Shown: piece after piece, positions 1 to 9,216 of the stretch
Numbering within the stretch: position 1 is the stretch's first letter
How the letters are laid out: each line of letters opens with the position of its first letter
Source of the DNA: Roseiarcus sp049513815
Lineage (GTDB): Bacteria > Pseudomonadota > Alphaproteobacteria > Rhizobiales > Beijerinckiaceae
Length of the DNA: 55,690 nt
NCBI GenBank assembly: GCA_049513815.1
Contig: JBEKVR010000008.1
Coordinates: 1 to 55,690 of the forward strand
Direction of reading: 5' to 3'
The notes under the pieces: model-generated
The model's database searches: none
What the model saw: the letters and a program-made list of their open reading frames with translations, nothing else
Told to the model about the DNA's origin: nothing
Translations under genes and position numbers: made by a program

Positions 1-99
1 GTCAAAGTCGAGGATGACGAGATGGCCGCCCTCAAAATCCGTCCCCACGACTTCCACAGTGAATGGAACTATACGATCTCGCCACGCACCTTAAATTGA
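1..99 (+). CDS. Transposase, C-terminal fragment (ISAzo13-like), cut by window edge
   Basis: Frame 1 reads open from base 1 to TGA at 97-99, giving 32 residues with the core HDFHSEWNYTISPR. From memory, transposases of the ISAzo13/DDE group end in a very similar HxFHGxWNYTIxPR tail, so this is probably the last part of such a gene entering from the left. The rest is outside the window, so I cannot say whether it is intact. No terminal inverted repeat could be confirmed in the following bases. Confidence 0.6.
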   Translation, partial: VKVEDDEMAALKIRPHDFHSEWNYTISPRTLN

Positions 100-542
100 C
101 GCGATAATTCCCGAACGCGCCCCTAGGCGCGCGCAGCGCGCTTCACGCGAGCGTCGACGCCCTGCCGCTCCGCCCGTCGAATTCAGTCAAAGGAAGCGAG
201 GGCGGAGCGACTGGTCGATGGTCCCCTTCGGATCGAACGGTGCCGCGTGGCTCGCGCCCGTTGGATATCCGCTTCTGCTTCCTTTTGCCGAGAAGCAGCC
301 ATTCCGCCATCGTGAAGTGTCTCGGACGCCGTTAGGCGTCCGAGAGCCCCCAATCCGCGGGCCGCATGCGGCCGCCCAACGGGTAGATCTTCATCTTCTT
401 TGCCGCGCCAATTCGTTTCGAGAGCCTGGAGCTAGACGGCGATTGCGCCGCCAGCTCGCCCAGCGAGCCGCAGGCGATCGGGCTTGACGCATTCTGACTC
501 GCCAAGCGACGATCCATCTTTGTCTCGGGCGGGGATGGCTGC
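100..542. other. Intergenic region between the transposase tail and the amidohydrolase
   Basis: This 443-bp stretch has only short open frames without a convincing ribosome binding site or recognisable protein. It contains a run of CGCG-rich sequence around 112-150. It should contain the right end of the insertion sequence and the promoter of the amidohydrolase gene, but I could not place either one. Confidence 0.4.
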
Positions 543-1652
543 ATGACCAAACGGCCAATCACGGCGAATGTCTTCCGCATTCCGACCAAGGGGCCCGGCG
601 ACGTTTCGGGGCTGATGCAACTGATCGAGAGCGGCAAAGTTGCGCCGTCGGAAATCGTCGCCATGCTCGGCAAGACCGAAGGCAACGGCGGCGTGAATGA
701 TTTTACGCGCGAATATGCCGTCGCGGCGTTGCGGGAAGCGCTCGCGCCGCATCTGGGCCTGGCGCCGCGGGCGGTCGAAGAGCGAATCGCGTTCGTGATG
801 TCGGGCGGCACGGAAGGCGTGCTGAGCCCGCACGTCACGGTGTTTCAGCGAGGCCCGAGCGCGAGCGGCGCCGCGGCGACGATAAGCGGCAAGCGGCTCA
901 GCATCGGCGTCGCCCATACGCGCGATTTTTCGCCTGAAGAAATCGGCCGGACGCCGCAGATCGAAGAAACGGCGGAGGCCGTTCGTTTGGCCATGCGCGA
1001 CGCGAAGATCGACGACCCCGACGACGTCCATTTCGTCCAGATCAAATGCCCGCTGCTGACCAGCGAGCGCGTCGAGGCCGCCGGCCGCCGCGGGCGCAAG
1101 ACAATCACCGCAAGCGGCTATGCGTCGATGGGCTATTCGCGCGGCGCTTCCGCGCTCGGCGTCGCCGTCGCGCTCAGCGAGGTCGAACGCGTCGCCGAGG
1201 AGCAAGTGTTGAAAGACTGGAGCTTGTCCTCGTCAGTCGCGTCGTCCTCGGCCGGCATCGAGTTGATGCACAACGTCGTCATTGTGATGGGCAATTCGGC
1301 GGCGTCGGCGAGCCCATTCGTCATCGGTCACGCGGTGATGCGCGACGCGATCGATCTCCCCGCGGTGCTGCGGGCGCTCGAAAGCGTCGGCCTCGGGCCT
1401 GCCGACGGCGCAACGAATTCCCGGCTGATCAATATTTTCGCCAAGGCTGAGGCGTCGCCAGACGGCGTGGTGCGCGGCTTTCGCCATACGATGCTCGACG
1501 ATACGGACATCAGCTCGACGCGTCACGCGCGCGCCGCGGTTGGCGGGTTGATCGGCGGCGTCGCCGGCACGGGCGTCGTCTATGTTTCAGGCGGGGCCGA
1601 GCACCAGGGGCCGCCAGGGGGCGGACCGGTCGCCGTCATCGCTCGCGCCTGA
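543..1652 (+). CDS. Ring-opening amidohydrolase: cyanuric acid amidohydrolase / barbiturase (AtzD/TrzD family)
   Basis: The 369-residue product has the usual length of the AtzD/TrzD/barbiturase family, which hydrolytically opens cyanuric acid (to carboxybiuret) or barbiturate. The family fold is three similar units, each giving a Lys-Ser pair. Candidate pairs are K44 (MLGKTEGNGG) with S87 (MSGGTEG), K168 with the serines at 234-236 (VASSSAG), and K301 with S349 (YVSGGAEHQGPPGGG). The start ATG at 543 gives a family-like N terminus (NVFRIPTKGPGDVSGL). The gene stands alone beside an IS fragment, with no biuret or allophanate hydrolase nearby, so the substrate cannot be fixed from context. Family assignment is firm; cyanurate versus barbiturate is open. 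Confidence 0.9.
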   Translation: MTKRPITANVFRIPTKGPGDVSGLMQLIESGKVAPSEIVAMLGKTEGNGGVNDFTREYAVAALREALAPHLGLAPRAVEERIAFVMSGGTEGVLSPHVTVFQRGPSASGAAATISGKRLSIGVAHTRDFSPEEIGRTPQIEETAEAVRLAMRDAKIDDPDDVHFVQIKCPLLTSERVEAAGRRGRKTITASGYASMGYSRGASALGVAVALSEVERVAEEQVLKDWSLSSSVASSSAGIELMHNVVIVMGNSAASASPFVIGHAVMRDAIDLPAVLRALESVGLGPADGATNSRLINIFAKAEASPDGVVRGFRHTMLDDTDISSTRHARAAVGGLIGGVAGTGVVYVSGGAEHQGPPGGGPVAVIARA

Positions 1653-1812
1653 CCGAGGCGCGCGTCGGCGTCGAAATCGGCCTCTGGGCGTTGCGCCCTC
1701 TGGCGGCGTCGCGGCCTCGTTCGGGCGGCGCCCAATAGGTGTTTTCCGCTGCTATCCGGCGGCGTCAGTCCCAGTATCGTGCATCTCGCATTGAGCGGAA
1801 AGCAGGCAAACC

Positions 1813-2085
1813 ATGCCCATGCACAGACGAACCTGGCTCAGCGGAGCCGCGCTCATTCCCTTGTTCTTCGTTGCAAATGCGGCGCTCGCCGAGCGGGAGT
1901 CCGATGGACGGGCCGTCGGGTTGGGCGAGCGGGTGACCGACGCAGCATGCGCCGCAAGCGGTGACGGCGCCCAATCGACAGTATGCCAGGATGGCCGGCT
2001 GCTTTGGGGGCTTTGCGAGAAGGGATTTCGCTCGGAACGTCTCCCCACTGCAGGGGTCTACGCGTGCTTCCTTCATTCGCTTTAG
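1813..2085 (+). CDS. Small putative secreted protein, 90 aa
   Basis: The frame encodes 90 residues beginning with a plausible Sec signal peptide: a basic MPMHRRTW start, a hydrophobic core LSGAALIPLFFVAN and a cleavage-like ANAALA. The mature part holds four cysteines (DAACAA, VCQDG, LCEKG, YACFL), which could form two disulfides in the periplasm. The ribosome binding site is weak, and overlapping minus-strand frames exist, so it may not be a real gene. No family is recognised. Confidence 0.35.
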   Translation: MPMHRRTWLSGAALIPLFFVANAALAERESDGRAVGLGERVTDAACAASGDGAQSTVCQDGRLLWGLCEKGFRSERLPTAGVYACFLHSL

Positions 2086-2279
2086 CCGCCGTCGACGCGT
2101 CGCCGAAGCTCGCGATCGCCTTGTCCTCAGCTTGCCTCCGCGGTCCGCTGCGCCGAGGCGCCGGCTTCCGCCTTCGCCGACGCCGCGACCCTGTCGAATA
2201 GGTAAACTCCGACCCTTTTCCGCGGAACCAAAGGCGCTATGGTGAGCGCGGCCTTCAGCGGAAACAGGAACCATTCGCC

Positions 2280-2465
2280 ATGCGCCTGATCATTGCGTTG
2301 ATCGTGATCGTCTATCTTGTCGGCGTTGGCGTCGTGCTCGCGCCGACGATTCAGGGCAAATGGAGTAGCGGGACAGCGTCAGAGCTGAGCGCAAGCGTTT
2401 GGGACGCCCTACCCAACGCCCTCGCGTGGCCGGTCAGGGCTTACCACAGCGTCGCCGGTCGTTGA
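2280..2465 (+). CDS. Small single-pass membrane protein, 61 aa
   Basis: The product has one N-terminal hydrophobic helix (residues about 2-24, LIIALIVIVYLVGVGVVLAP) and a short polar tail ending in PVRAYHSVAGR. A purine-rich CAGGA lies about 10 bases before the ATG. It looks like a genuine small inner-membrane protein, but I recognise no family and can assign no function. It lies alone between the small secreted ORF and the convergent AbrB-type gene. Confidence 0.5.
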   Translation: MRLIIALIVIVYLVGVGVVLAPTIQGKWSSGTASELSASVWDALPNALAWPVRAYHSVAGR

Positions 2466-2552
2466 CGGCCGCGCTCGGCGGCGCTGCGTTTCTCGAATTG
2501 TCAGTCCGTTCCGATGGCGTCGCTTCGTCGCCGTCATTGGAGCGGATAACGC

Positions 2553-3638
2553 TCACGCCTCCGCCGGTTTGGCCGAGCGCGAAAGCAGACGCGCCTGCGC
2601 CGGCCCAACGACGACGACGAGAACGAAGCGCGCGACCTGCATCGCCAGGACGAAGGGCATTTCGACCTTGGTCGAGGCGGCGATGATCGAGACTGAATCC
2701 GCCCCGCCCGGGCTGGTGGCGAGATAGGCGGTCAGCGGATCGACTCCCGCCACGACGACGAGCACGGCGCCGAACCCGCCGCAGACGGCGATCAAGCTGA
2801 GAACGGAGCCGAGCACGCGCGGAACGGCGCGCGCCGCGTGCCTCAGCACGTCCGGCGTGAAGCGCATTCCGATCGCCCAGCCGACGACGGCGTAGCCGAG
2901 CGCGAGCACCGGCGTCGGCAACGCCAGAGACACGAGCCCGGTCAAGGCGACGACGACGCCGATCGCCATCGGCAGCAGCAACGCGCCGCCTGGAATCCGC
3001 AGCCTGCCGCCAACGAAGCTGCCCAACAGCGCGACGCCGAGCGCGGCGACAACGCCTTGCGTCGACCAGTCCTGCGCCGCCATCGCCGCATGTGCGGCCG
3101 GCGTTCCAAACAGCCTGGCGACCACCGCGGCGACGACAGCGCAGCAAGCGACCCGCGTATATTGTATGAAGGCGACGAGGCGCAGGTCGGCCCCGTAGCC
3201 TTCCGACATTAAGGTCATCGCCGTCGCCGCCCCCGGCGACGAGCCCCAGATGGCGGTGGTGCCCGGCAGGACGCGCGAGCGCGTCAGCAGCCAGCCGAGA
3301 AACGAAGCGGCGGCGATCGTCGATAACGTACCGATCAGGAAGATCGGCCAGTCGGCGCCGATCTCGGCGAAGATCGATTGCGGCAGGAAGCTGGCGATCA
3401 TGACGCCGACGACGCCTTGGGCAAAGGAAAACGCCGGCCGCGGCGTCTGGACCACGCCGCCATTGGCCGCCAGCAGCACGCCGGCGACCATTGGACCTAG
3501 CAACGGAGCAGCCGGCAGCCGCAGCGCCGCGAGCGCCGCCGCGAATATGAGCGACAGCGCGACCAGCGTTCCCCATCGCAGTGACGACGGCCACGCAGCC
3601 GGACGCCGAAGCGAGAACCGTTCGACGTCCATCGACAT
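2553..3638 (-). CDS. AbrB-type polytopic membrane protein (PF05145-like)
   Basis: About 361 residues, mostly hydrophobic, with two related halves typical of the AbrB duplication family (sometimes annotated 'putative ammonia monooxygenase'). Family-like stretches include LLGPMVAGVLLA, LPGTTAIWGSSPGAATAMT and TSPGGADSVSIIAA near the end. The membrane topology and internal duplication are visible; the biochemical role of the family is not settled. The start is chosen at the ATG at 3638 (MSMDVERF). An upstream in-frame start would add 20 unhelpful residues, and 3632 is also possible. The gene is convergent with the small membrane ORF. Confidence 0.8.
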   Translation of the reverse strand: MSMDVERFSLRRPAAWPSSLRWGTLVALSLIFAAALAALRLPAAPLLGPMVAGVLLAANGGVVQTPRPAFSFAQGVVGVMIASFLPQSIFAEIGADWPIFLIGTLSTIAAASFLGWLLTRSRVLPGTTAIWGSSPGAATAMTLMSEGYGADLRLVAFIQYTRVACCAVVAAVVARLFGTPAAHAAMAAQDWSTQGVVAALGVALLGSFVGGRLRIPGGALLLPMAIGVVVALTGLVSLALPTPVLALGYAVVGWAIGMRFTPDVLRHAARAVPRVLGSVLSLIAVCGGFGAVLVVVAGVDPLTAYLATSPGGADSVSIIAASTKVEMPFVLAMQVARFVLVVVVGPAQARLLSRSAKPAEA

Positions 3639-3901
3639 CTCAACCCATCGCAAGCCTGTCGAACAAACAAACAGTCCGGTTCGCGACCAGCAAGACATTT
3701 CTTGTCGACCGCGGACGAGCGGCGCGGCGCGACGCCGAGGCCGATAGCGCCGGCGTCGCCCTTTCTCTTGCGCTAAGCCTATGAAGTGAAGCGATTAAGC
3801 GGACCTTCAAGGTCGAAATTTCGTCCTAATTTTTCGTCTCATTTGCGCCCCCGTCCGGCGGATGATACGTCGCGCGGCGTTTATGAGGCAGGAGGCGCAG
3901 C

Positions 3902-5065
3902 ATGCGCTTGAGTGCGCTGATTGGTTTGGTCCTCAGTCTGGTTTCGGTCGCCGCCCTGGCCAAGGACGCCAGCCCCGACAGCGTCAAGGGGCTCTATCTG
4001 ACCACCGACTTTCCCGCCGTGACGATCCGCGCCGGCGAAGAAGCCGACCTCCCGCTGACCATTTACAACTACGGCCTGCCGCCGCAACGCACGGCGCTCA
4101 CGGTCGCCGACGCGCCGCCCGGCTGGAAAGCCGAGATCCAAGGTTCGGGCAAGCCGGTCGCCGCCGCCTTCGTCGATTATGACGGCAAGGCGACCCTCAC
4201 CCTCAAGCTGACGATCCCCGAGACCGACAAGCCGGGCGCCTATCAGCTCACTCTCAACGCCGAGGGCGATACGGCGAAGTCGTCATTGCCGATCGCGGTC
4301 ACGCTCGAGCCGCCGCTTGCCGCCAAGCTGACCGCGACGCCGAAATTTCCGATGTTGAGCGGCGCCGCGCGCAGCAGCTTCGACTTCGCCGTCACAGTGA
4401 AGAATGAGGGCGCAAACGACATGACCGTCGTGCTGAAGACCGACGCGCCCGAAGGCTACACGGAGAGCTACAAGGAGCAATACGGCACGCAGGACATCAC
4501 CAGCCTGCTGATCAAGGCCGGCGAGAGCAAGGATCTCACCGTTTCGGTGAAGCCCAATCCGAGCGCCCCGTCGGGCCAAGTGCCGGTGACCTTTGAAGCG
4601 ATCGGCGACAAGGTCAACGCCAGCGCCCAACTGACGCTCGACATCGGCGGCCTGCCGGCAATAACGATCAGCGGCCAGGACGATCGGCTGAGCGGCGAAG
4701 CCTACGCCGGCCAGGAGCGCTCGATCTCGCTGACGATCGCCAACATCGGCTCGGCGCCCGTGGTCAACCTCGGCCTCACCTCGACGCCGCCGCAGGGCTG
4801 GAAGGTCGTGTTCGATCCCAAGCGGGTGCCGCCCATTCCGGTCGGCGGCCAGCAGAAGGTCAATGTGCTGCTGACGCCCGGCGCCCAGGCGATCGCGGGC
4901 GACTATCTGCTCAACATCAGCGCCGTCGGCGACGGCGTGGATCAGAACGTCGGCTATCGCGTCACCGTGCTGACGTCGACGCTGTGGGGCGTCGCCGGCA
5001 TCGGCGTCATCCTGATCGCGCTGCTGGTGCTGGTGGGCGCGGTCGGCCGGTTCGGCCGGCGATGA
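3902..5065 (+). CDS. NEW3/COG1470-type membrane-anchored extracytoplasmic protein
   Basis: 387 residues with a clear signal peptide (MRLSALIGLVLSLVSVAALA, cleavage before KDASPDS), three Ig-like NEW3-type repeats (for example around residues 35-120, 140-230 and 255-340, with NYGLPP, VKNEGAND and IANIGSAPV turns) and one C-terminal transmembrane helix (LWGVAGIGVILIALLVLVGAVG) followed by RFGRR. It would be anchored in the inner membrane with its Ig-like domains outside. Its TGA overlaps the ATG of the following ABC ATPase, so it is translationally coupled to that transporter and is probably its periplasmic partner. The transported substrate is unknown. Confidence 0.8.
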   Translation: MRLSALIGLVLSLVSVAALAKDASPDSVKGLYLTTDFPAVTIRAGEEADLPLTIYNYGLPPQRTALTVADAPPGWKAEIQGSGKPVAAAFVDYDGKATLTLKLTIPETDKPGAYQLTLNAEGDTAKSSLPIAVTLEPPLAAKLTATPKFPMLSGAARSSFDFAVTVKNEGANDMTVVLKTDAPEGYTESYKEQYGTQDITSLLIKAGESKDLTVSVKPNPSAPSGQVPVTFEAIGDKVNASAQLTLDIGGLPAITISGQDDRLSGEAYAGQERSISLTIANIGSAPVVNLGLTSTPPQGWKVVFDPKRVPPIPVGGQQKVNVLLTPGAQAIAGDYLLNISAVGDGVDQNVGYRVTVLTSTLWGVAGIGVILIALLVLVGAVGRFGRR

Positions 5066-5997
5066 GCGAACCGATCATTCGCGCCGAGGCGTTGACCAAG
5101 CGCTACGGTTCGGCGCTCGCCGTCGACGACCTCAACCTCACCGTCGAAGCGGGCGAGGTGTTTGGCCTGCTCGGGCCGAACGGCGCCGGCAAGACGACGA
5201 CGATCCTGATGCTGCTCGGCCTGACCGAGCCGACTTCGGGCCGCGCCGTCGTCGCCGGCTTCGATCCGCTGCGCCAGCCGCTCGAAGTCAAGCGCCGCGT
5301 CGGCTACATGCCGGATTCGGTCGGCTTCTACGACCACCTCAGCGGCATAGCCAACATGCGCTACAGCGCCGCGCTGTGCGGGATGAAGCCGGCCGACGCC
5401 GACGCGCGCATCGACGCGGCGCTGAAACGCGTGCGACTCGAAGCGGCGGGCGGCAAGCCGGTGCGCGGTTATTCGCGCGGCATGCGCCAGCGTCTGGCGA
5501 TCGCCGAGATCCTGATGAAGGGCGCCGCGATTGCGATCCTCGACGAGCCGACCGGCGGCCTCGATCCGCAGTCGACGCGTGAGTTCCTCGAGCTAATCCA
5601 TTCGCTGAAGCAGGAGGGCATGACCATCCTGCTGTCGTCGCACCTGCTCGAACTGGTCCAATCGATCTGCGACCGCGTCGCGCTGTTCCATCGCGGTCGC
5701 ATCGGCCTGACGGGGCGGGTCGACGACCTTCTCAGCGACGTGCTCGGCGGCACGCAGGTGATCCGCATCGAGGCGCGCGGCGCCGGGCTCGCCGACGCGA
5801 TTGGCCGTGTCGCCGGCGTCACGCGGGTAAGCGAGGCGACGAACGGGTTCCGCGTCGAAGCGAGCGGCGACGCGCGCGCCGCGGTGGCGCGCGCGATCGT
5901 CGAAGCTGGCGGTGAACTGATGAGCATCGAGGCCGGCCACGCCAGCCTCGAGGAAGTCTACACCCGCTATTTCGAGGGGGTGCGCGATGCGGCGTGA
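5062..5997 (+). CDS. ABC transporter ATP-binding protein (ABC-2/NosF-like)
   Basis: 311 residues. Visible motifs are Walker A GPNGAGKTTT, ABC signature YSRGMRQRLAIAEI, Walker B AILDEPTGGLDP and the switch histidine in LLSSHLLELV. A C-terminal domain of about 90 residues follows, as in ABC-2 exporters of the NosF/DrrA type. The ATG at 5062 overlaps the stop of the NEW3 gene, and the 3' end overlaps the permease start by 11 bases, so the three genes form one operon. It energises the permease encoded next to it. No nos or copper genes are adjacent, so NosF function is not claimed. Confidence 0.88.
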   Translation: MSEPIIRAEALTKRYGSALAVDDLNLTVEAGEVFGLLGPNGAGKTTTILMLLGLTEPTSGRAVVAGFDPLRQPLEVKRRVGYMPDSVGFYDHLSGIANMRYSAALCGMKPADADARIDAALKRVRLEAAGGKPVRGYSRGMRQRLAIAEILMKGAAIAILDEPTGGLDPQSTREFLELIHSLKQEGMTILLSSHLLELVQSICDRVALFHRGRIGLTGRVDDLLSDVLGGTQVIRIEARGAGLADAIGRVAGVTRVSEATNGFRVEASGDARAAVARAIVEAGGELMSIEAGHASLEEVYTRYFEGVRDAA

Positions 5998-6937
5998 CGG
6001 CTTCGCCCTCGCCGGCGCCGGCGTGGTGATGATGAAGGAGCTGGCCGACAACCTCTCCAGCGTGCGCATGCGGCTGTTGGAGCTGCTGGTGTTCGTCGCC
6101 GGCGCCGGCGCGGTCTACGCGACGATCGGCGAAGTGCGCAGCGTCGTCAGCGAGGACCCGTTCGTCTTTCTGCGCCTGTTCACCACCCCCAAGGCGCCGC
6201 TGCCTTCGTTCGTCGCTTTTCTCGGCTTCCTCATCCCGATCGTCGCCATCGCGCTCGGCTTCGACAGCGTCAACAGCGAGTTCAACCACCGCACGATGAG
6301 CCGCTTGCTGGCGCAGCCGATCTATCGCGACGCGCTGCTGTTCGGAAAGTTTCTCGCCGGCTTGGCGACGCTGGCGATAACGCTGACGGCGCTGTGGCTG
6401 TTCGTCATTGGCCTCGGCGTGCTGCTGCTCGGCCTGCCGCCGAGCGGCGAGGAGGTTCTGCGCGGCTTTGCCTTCCTGCTGGCGGCGATCGCCTACAGCG
6501 GCGTCTGGCTCGCGCTGGCGCTGCTGTTTTCGGTCGTGTTCCGCTCCGCCGCGACGGCGGCGCTGGCGGCGCTGTCGGTCTGGCTGCTGTTCGCCTTCTT
6601 CTGGTCGATGCTGGTGTCGCTGATCGCGCCGATCGTCGCGCCGGCCGACCCCGACAACGTGATGTCGCTGCTGCACAACGCCAGCGTCACGGAGGCGCTG
6701 TCGCGCCTGTCGCCCAATACGCTGTTCGCCGAGACGGCGCTGGCGGCGCTCAATCCGTCGACCCGCTCGCTCGGCGTCGTGCTGTCGTCGCAGCTCCAAG
6801 GCGCAATCTCGGCGCCGCTGCCGTTCGCGCAGAGCGTGGCGTTGATCTGGCCGCAAGTGACCGGCCTCATCGCGGCGGCGATCGGCCTGTTCACCATCGC
6901 CTATATCGCGTTCCAGCGGCAGGAAGTGCGCGCCTGA
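5987..6937 (+). CDS. ABC-2 type permease (NosY-like)
   Basis: 316 residues with about six hydrophobic segments, including LLELLVFVAGAGAVYA, FVAFLGFLIPIVAIALGF, LAITLTALWLFVIGLGVLLLGL and a final VTGLIAAAIGLFTIAYIAF. The stretch FDSVNSEFNHRTMSRLLAQPIYRDALLFGKFLAG matches the conserved cytoplasmic loop of ABC-2 permeases of the NosY type. It overlaps the ATPase gene and closes the NEW3-ATPase-permease operon. Which molecule it exports is not visible. Confidence 0.85.
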   Translation: MRRDGFALAGAGVVMMKELADNLSSVRMRLLELLVFVAGAGAVYATIGEVRSVVSEDPFVFLRLFTTPKAPLPSFVAFLGFLIPIVAIALGFDSVNSEFNHRTMSRLLAQPIYRDALLFGKFLAGLATLAITLTALWLFVIGLGVLLLGLPPSGEEVLRGFAFLLAAIAYSGVWLALALLFSVVFRSAATAALAALSVWLLFAFFWSMLVSLIAPIVAPADPDNVMSLLHNASVTEALSRLSPNTLFAETALAALNPSTRSLGVVLSSQLQGAISAPLPFAQSVALIWPQVTGLIAAAIGLFTIAYIAFQRQEVRA

Positions 6938-7237
6938 GGCGCGCCGCCGTCGCTGGCGCGGCAGAACGTCGCATAATCGTTCGGATTTGTTCGCAAACAG
7001 GATTTTGGCGTCACTTTTTGCCGTGGGCTCGCGTCGCACGGTCATCGGCGCTCGACTGCTTAATGAGCCGTTAGCGAATCGGGATCGACTCTGGTCTCGC
7101 GCGGCCGCCGTCTGGGTGGGCGGCGTCTCGGGCATGACGCCCGTCATGATCAAACTGAATTGGCGAGGACGAGGTTGCGCCCCGGCCGTTGGCGGGCGGC
7201 GTATTCCTTCTGTCGCGCCGCGTGGGGGCCTCGCGCC
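6938..7237. other. Intergenic region before the chemotaxis receptor
   Basis: About 300 bases with no credible gene. It must carry the promoter of the chemotaxis receptor; I see no consensus sigma-70 or sigma-54 box that I would defend. An in-frame TTG at 7160 would extend the receptor upstream, but the added residues (MARTRLRPGRWRAAYSF) look non-coding. Confidence 0.35.
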
Positions 7238-9187
7238 GTGAACGTCGATAATCTCAAGCTGGGCGCCAAGGCGCTTCTCCCTATCGTTCTGATGGCTGCG
7301 ATCGTCGTCGCGATGGTCGCTTTCGGCGGCTTCAAGCTCAGCGGAGTCAGTTCAACCGCGAGCGACATCATCGAACGTCGCGCGGCGGGCACGCTCGACA
7401 TCGACCGCGCGCGGGTCAGCGTCGTCAACATCGTCTACGACGTGTTCGCTGCGACGACTTTCGACGGCAATGAGCCGTCGGGACAGGCAGCCAAGACCGG
7501 CTTCGCCGACGCGCTCGCCAAGGGGGCGGCGCGCTTCGATGAAGTCGCCGCGCTGCTGCCGGAAAAGGCTGACCGGGTCGCGAGCTTCAAGGCGCGGTTC
7601 CTGGCGCTCGTCGACAAGGCTCAGGAGCCGTTCAAGATCGGCCAAGCGACGCCCTCGCTCGAAACGGGTCGGCAACTCAAACCGGAAGAGCTCGACCAGA
7701 TGGCCCAAAGCGCGAAGCTGCTTGCCGCGGTCGACGTCGAGGCGCGCGCGTTCTCCGATGAGCTCAGGAGCTTCACGCTCGCCTTGCAAGACGAGAACGC
7801 CAAGCTCGCCGCCGAGCTGCGCGCCCAGTCGCACAACGCGCTGTGGACGCTGACGCTGGTCGGCTTCGCCGCCACGCTCGCGGCAGGCGCCGCCGCGGTG
7901 TGGTTGTCGACGACGAAGATCGCTCGTCCGCTGCTGCGGCTCGGCGCGGCGATGGGAACGCTGGCGGCCGGGGACATGGCGATCGAGATCGAGGGGCGCG
8001 ATCGGCGCGACGAGATCGGCGACATGTCGCGCGCGGTCGAGGTGTTCAAGCGCAACGCGCTCGATCGGGCGCGGCTGGAGGCGGAGGCGGCGGTGGCGCG
8101 GACCGAGGCCGAGGCCGCGCGAGAGCGCACGGCGGCGGAGCGGGCCAAGGCGGCTGCGGAGCAGGCCGAGGCGGTGCAGCGACTCGGCGACGGCCTCACG
8201 GGAGTCGCCGGCGGCGATCTGACCGTGCGCCTCGACGAAGGCTTCACTGCGGCCTATGCGAAGATCCGCGACGACTTCAATTCTGCGACCGACAAGCTGA
8301 AGGCAACCCTTCTCACCGTCGTCGCCTCCACCGGCACGATTGAGGCGAGCGCGAAGGAAGTGACGGCGGCGGCAGACGATCTGTCGCACCGCACCGAGGA
8401 GCAGGCCGCCAGCCTCGAGGAGACGACGGCGACGCTGACCGAGGTGACGGCGGCGGTGAAGAAATCGGCCGAGGGGACGCAGCTCGCGCGAGATGTGGCG
8501 GCCGCCGCCGATAAGGACGCCAAGCAGAGCGAGGCGGTGGTGCGCCAGGCGGTCGACGCGATGAGCGCCATCGCCAAGTCGTCGCAGCAGATCGGACAGA
8601 TCATCGGCGTCATCGACGAGATCGCCTTCCAGACCAATCTGCTGGCGCTCAACGCCGGCGTCGAGGTGGCGCGCGCTGGTGAAGCTGGCCGCGGCTTCGC
8701 GGTCGTCGCCTCGGAAGTGCGCGCACTCGCCCAGCGCTCGGCGGGGGCGGCCAAGGAGATCAAGGGATTGATTTCCCAATCGGGCGCCCAGGTCGAGGCC
8801 GGCGTCGAATTGGTGGCGGACACCGGCCGCTCGCTCGAGCGCATCGCCATGCAGGTGGCCAAGATTAACGCGGCGGTGTCCGACATCGCCTCCAGCGCCC
8901 ACGAGCAGGCGACGGCGTTGCAGCAAATCAACGTCGCTGTTGAACAGATGAATCTGGTGACGCAGCAGAACGCGGCGATGGTCGAGGAATCGACCGCCGC
9001 CGGTCATTCGCTGTCGGAGGAAACCGTCAAGCTGGCGCAGCTCGTCGGGCAGTTCCGCGTCGCCGGCGCGTCGCCCGATGAGACGCTGCGCGCCGAGTTG
9101 GCCAAAGCTACGCCGTACGCCTTTCGCGGCGGGGCAGCCGCTGCAGCGGGGCGAGGCGCCGTCGCTGCGGCGCGGCGAGCGCTCTGA
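7238..9187 (+). CDS. Methyl-accepting chemotaxis protein
   Basis: 649 residues from the GTG at 7238, chosen because the first transmembrane helix (ALLPIVLMAAIVVAMVAFGGF) then lies right after a short basic N terminus. A periplasmic helical sensor of about 170 residues follows. The second membrane helix (LWTLTLVGFAATLAAGAAAVWLS), a HAMP region (PLLRLGAAMGTLAAGDM), a long coiled-coil and the signalling hairpin (EIAFQTNLLALNAGVEVARA, GRGFAVVASEVRALAQRS) are all visible. The conserved 'NAAVEAARAG' tip reads NAGVEVARAG here. It relays an unknown ligand signal to CheA/CheW. No che genes are adjacent. Confidence 0.93.
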   Translation: MNVDNLKLGAKALLPIVLMAAIVVAMVAFGGFKLSGVSSTASDIIERRAAGTLDIDRARVSVVNIVYDVFAATTFDGNEPSGQAAKTGFADALAKGAARFDEVAALLPEKADRVASFKARFLALVDKAQEPFKIGQATPSLETGRQLKPEELDQMAQSAKLLAAVDVEARAFSDELRSFTLALQDENAKLAAELRAQSHNALWTLTLVGFAATLAAGAAAVWLSTTKIARPLLRLGAAMGTLAAGDMAIEIEGRDRRDEIGDMSRAVEVFKRNALDRARLEAEAAVARTEAEAARERTAAERAKAAAEQAEAVQRLGDGLTGVAGGDLTVRLDEGFTAAYAKIRDDFNSATDKLKATLLTVVASTGTIEASAKEVTAAADDLSHRTEEQAASLEETTATLTEVTAAVKKSAEGTQLARDVAAAADKDAKQSEAVVRQAVDAMSAIAKSSQQIGQIIGVIDEIAFQTNLLALNAGVEVARAGEAGRGFAVVASEVRALAQRSAGAAKEIKGLISQSGAQVEAGVELVADTGRSLERIAMQVAKINAAVSDIASSAHEQATALQQINVAVEQMNLVTQQNAAMVEESTAAGHSLSEETVKLAQLVGQFRVAGASPDETLRAELAKATPYAFRGGAAAAAGRGAVAAARRAL

Positions 9188-9216
9188 GAGAAGCGAGGCG
9201 GTCGCCCCGCCACAGC

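Noticed and set aside
218..487. Possible 89-residue gene upstream of the amidohydrolase
   Set aside because: Arg/Pro-rich composition, no ribosome binding site and no recognisable feature; probably chance.
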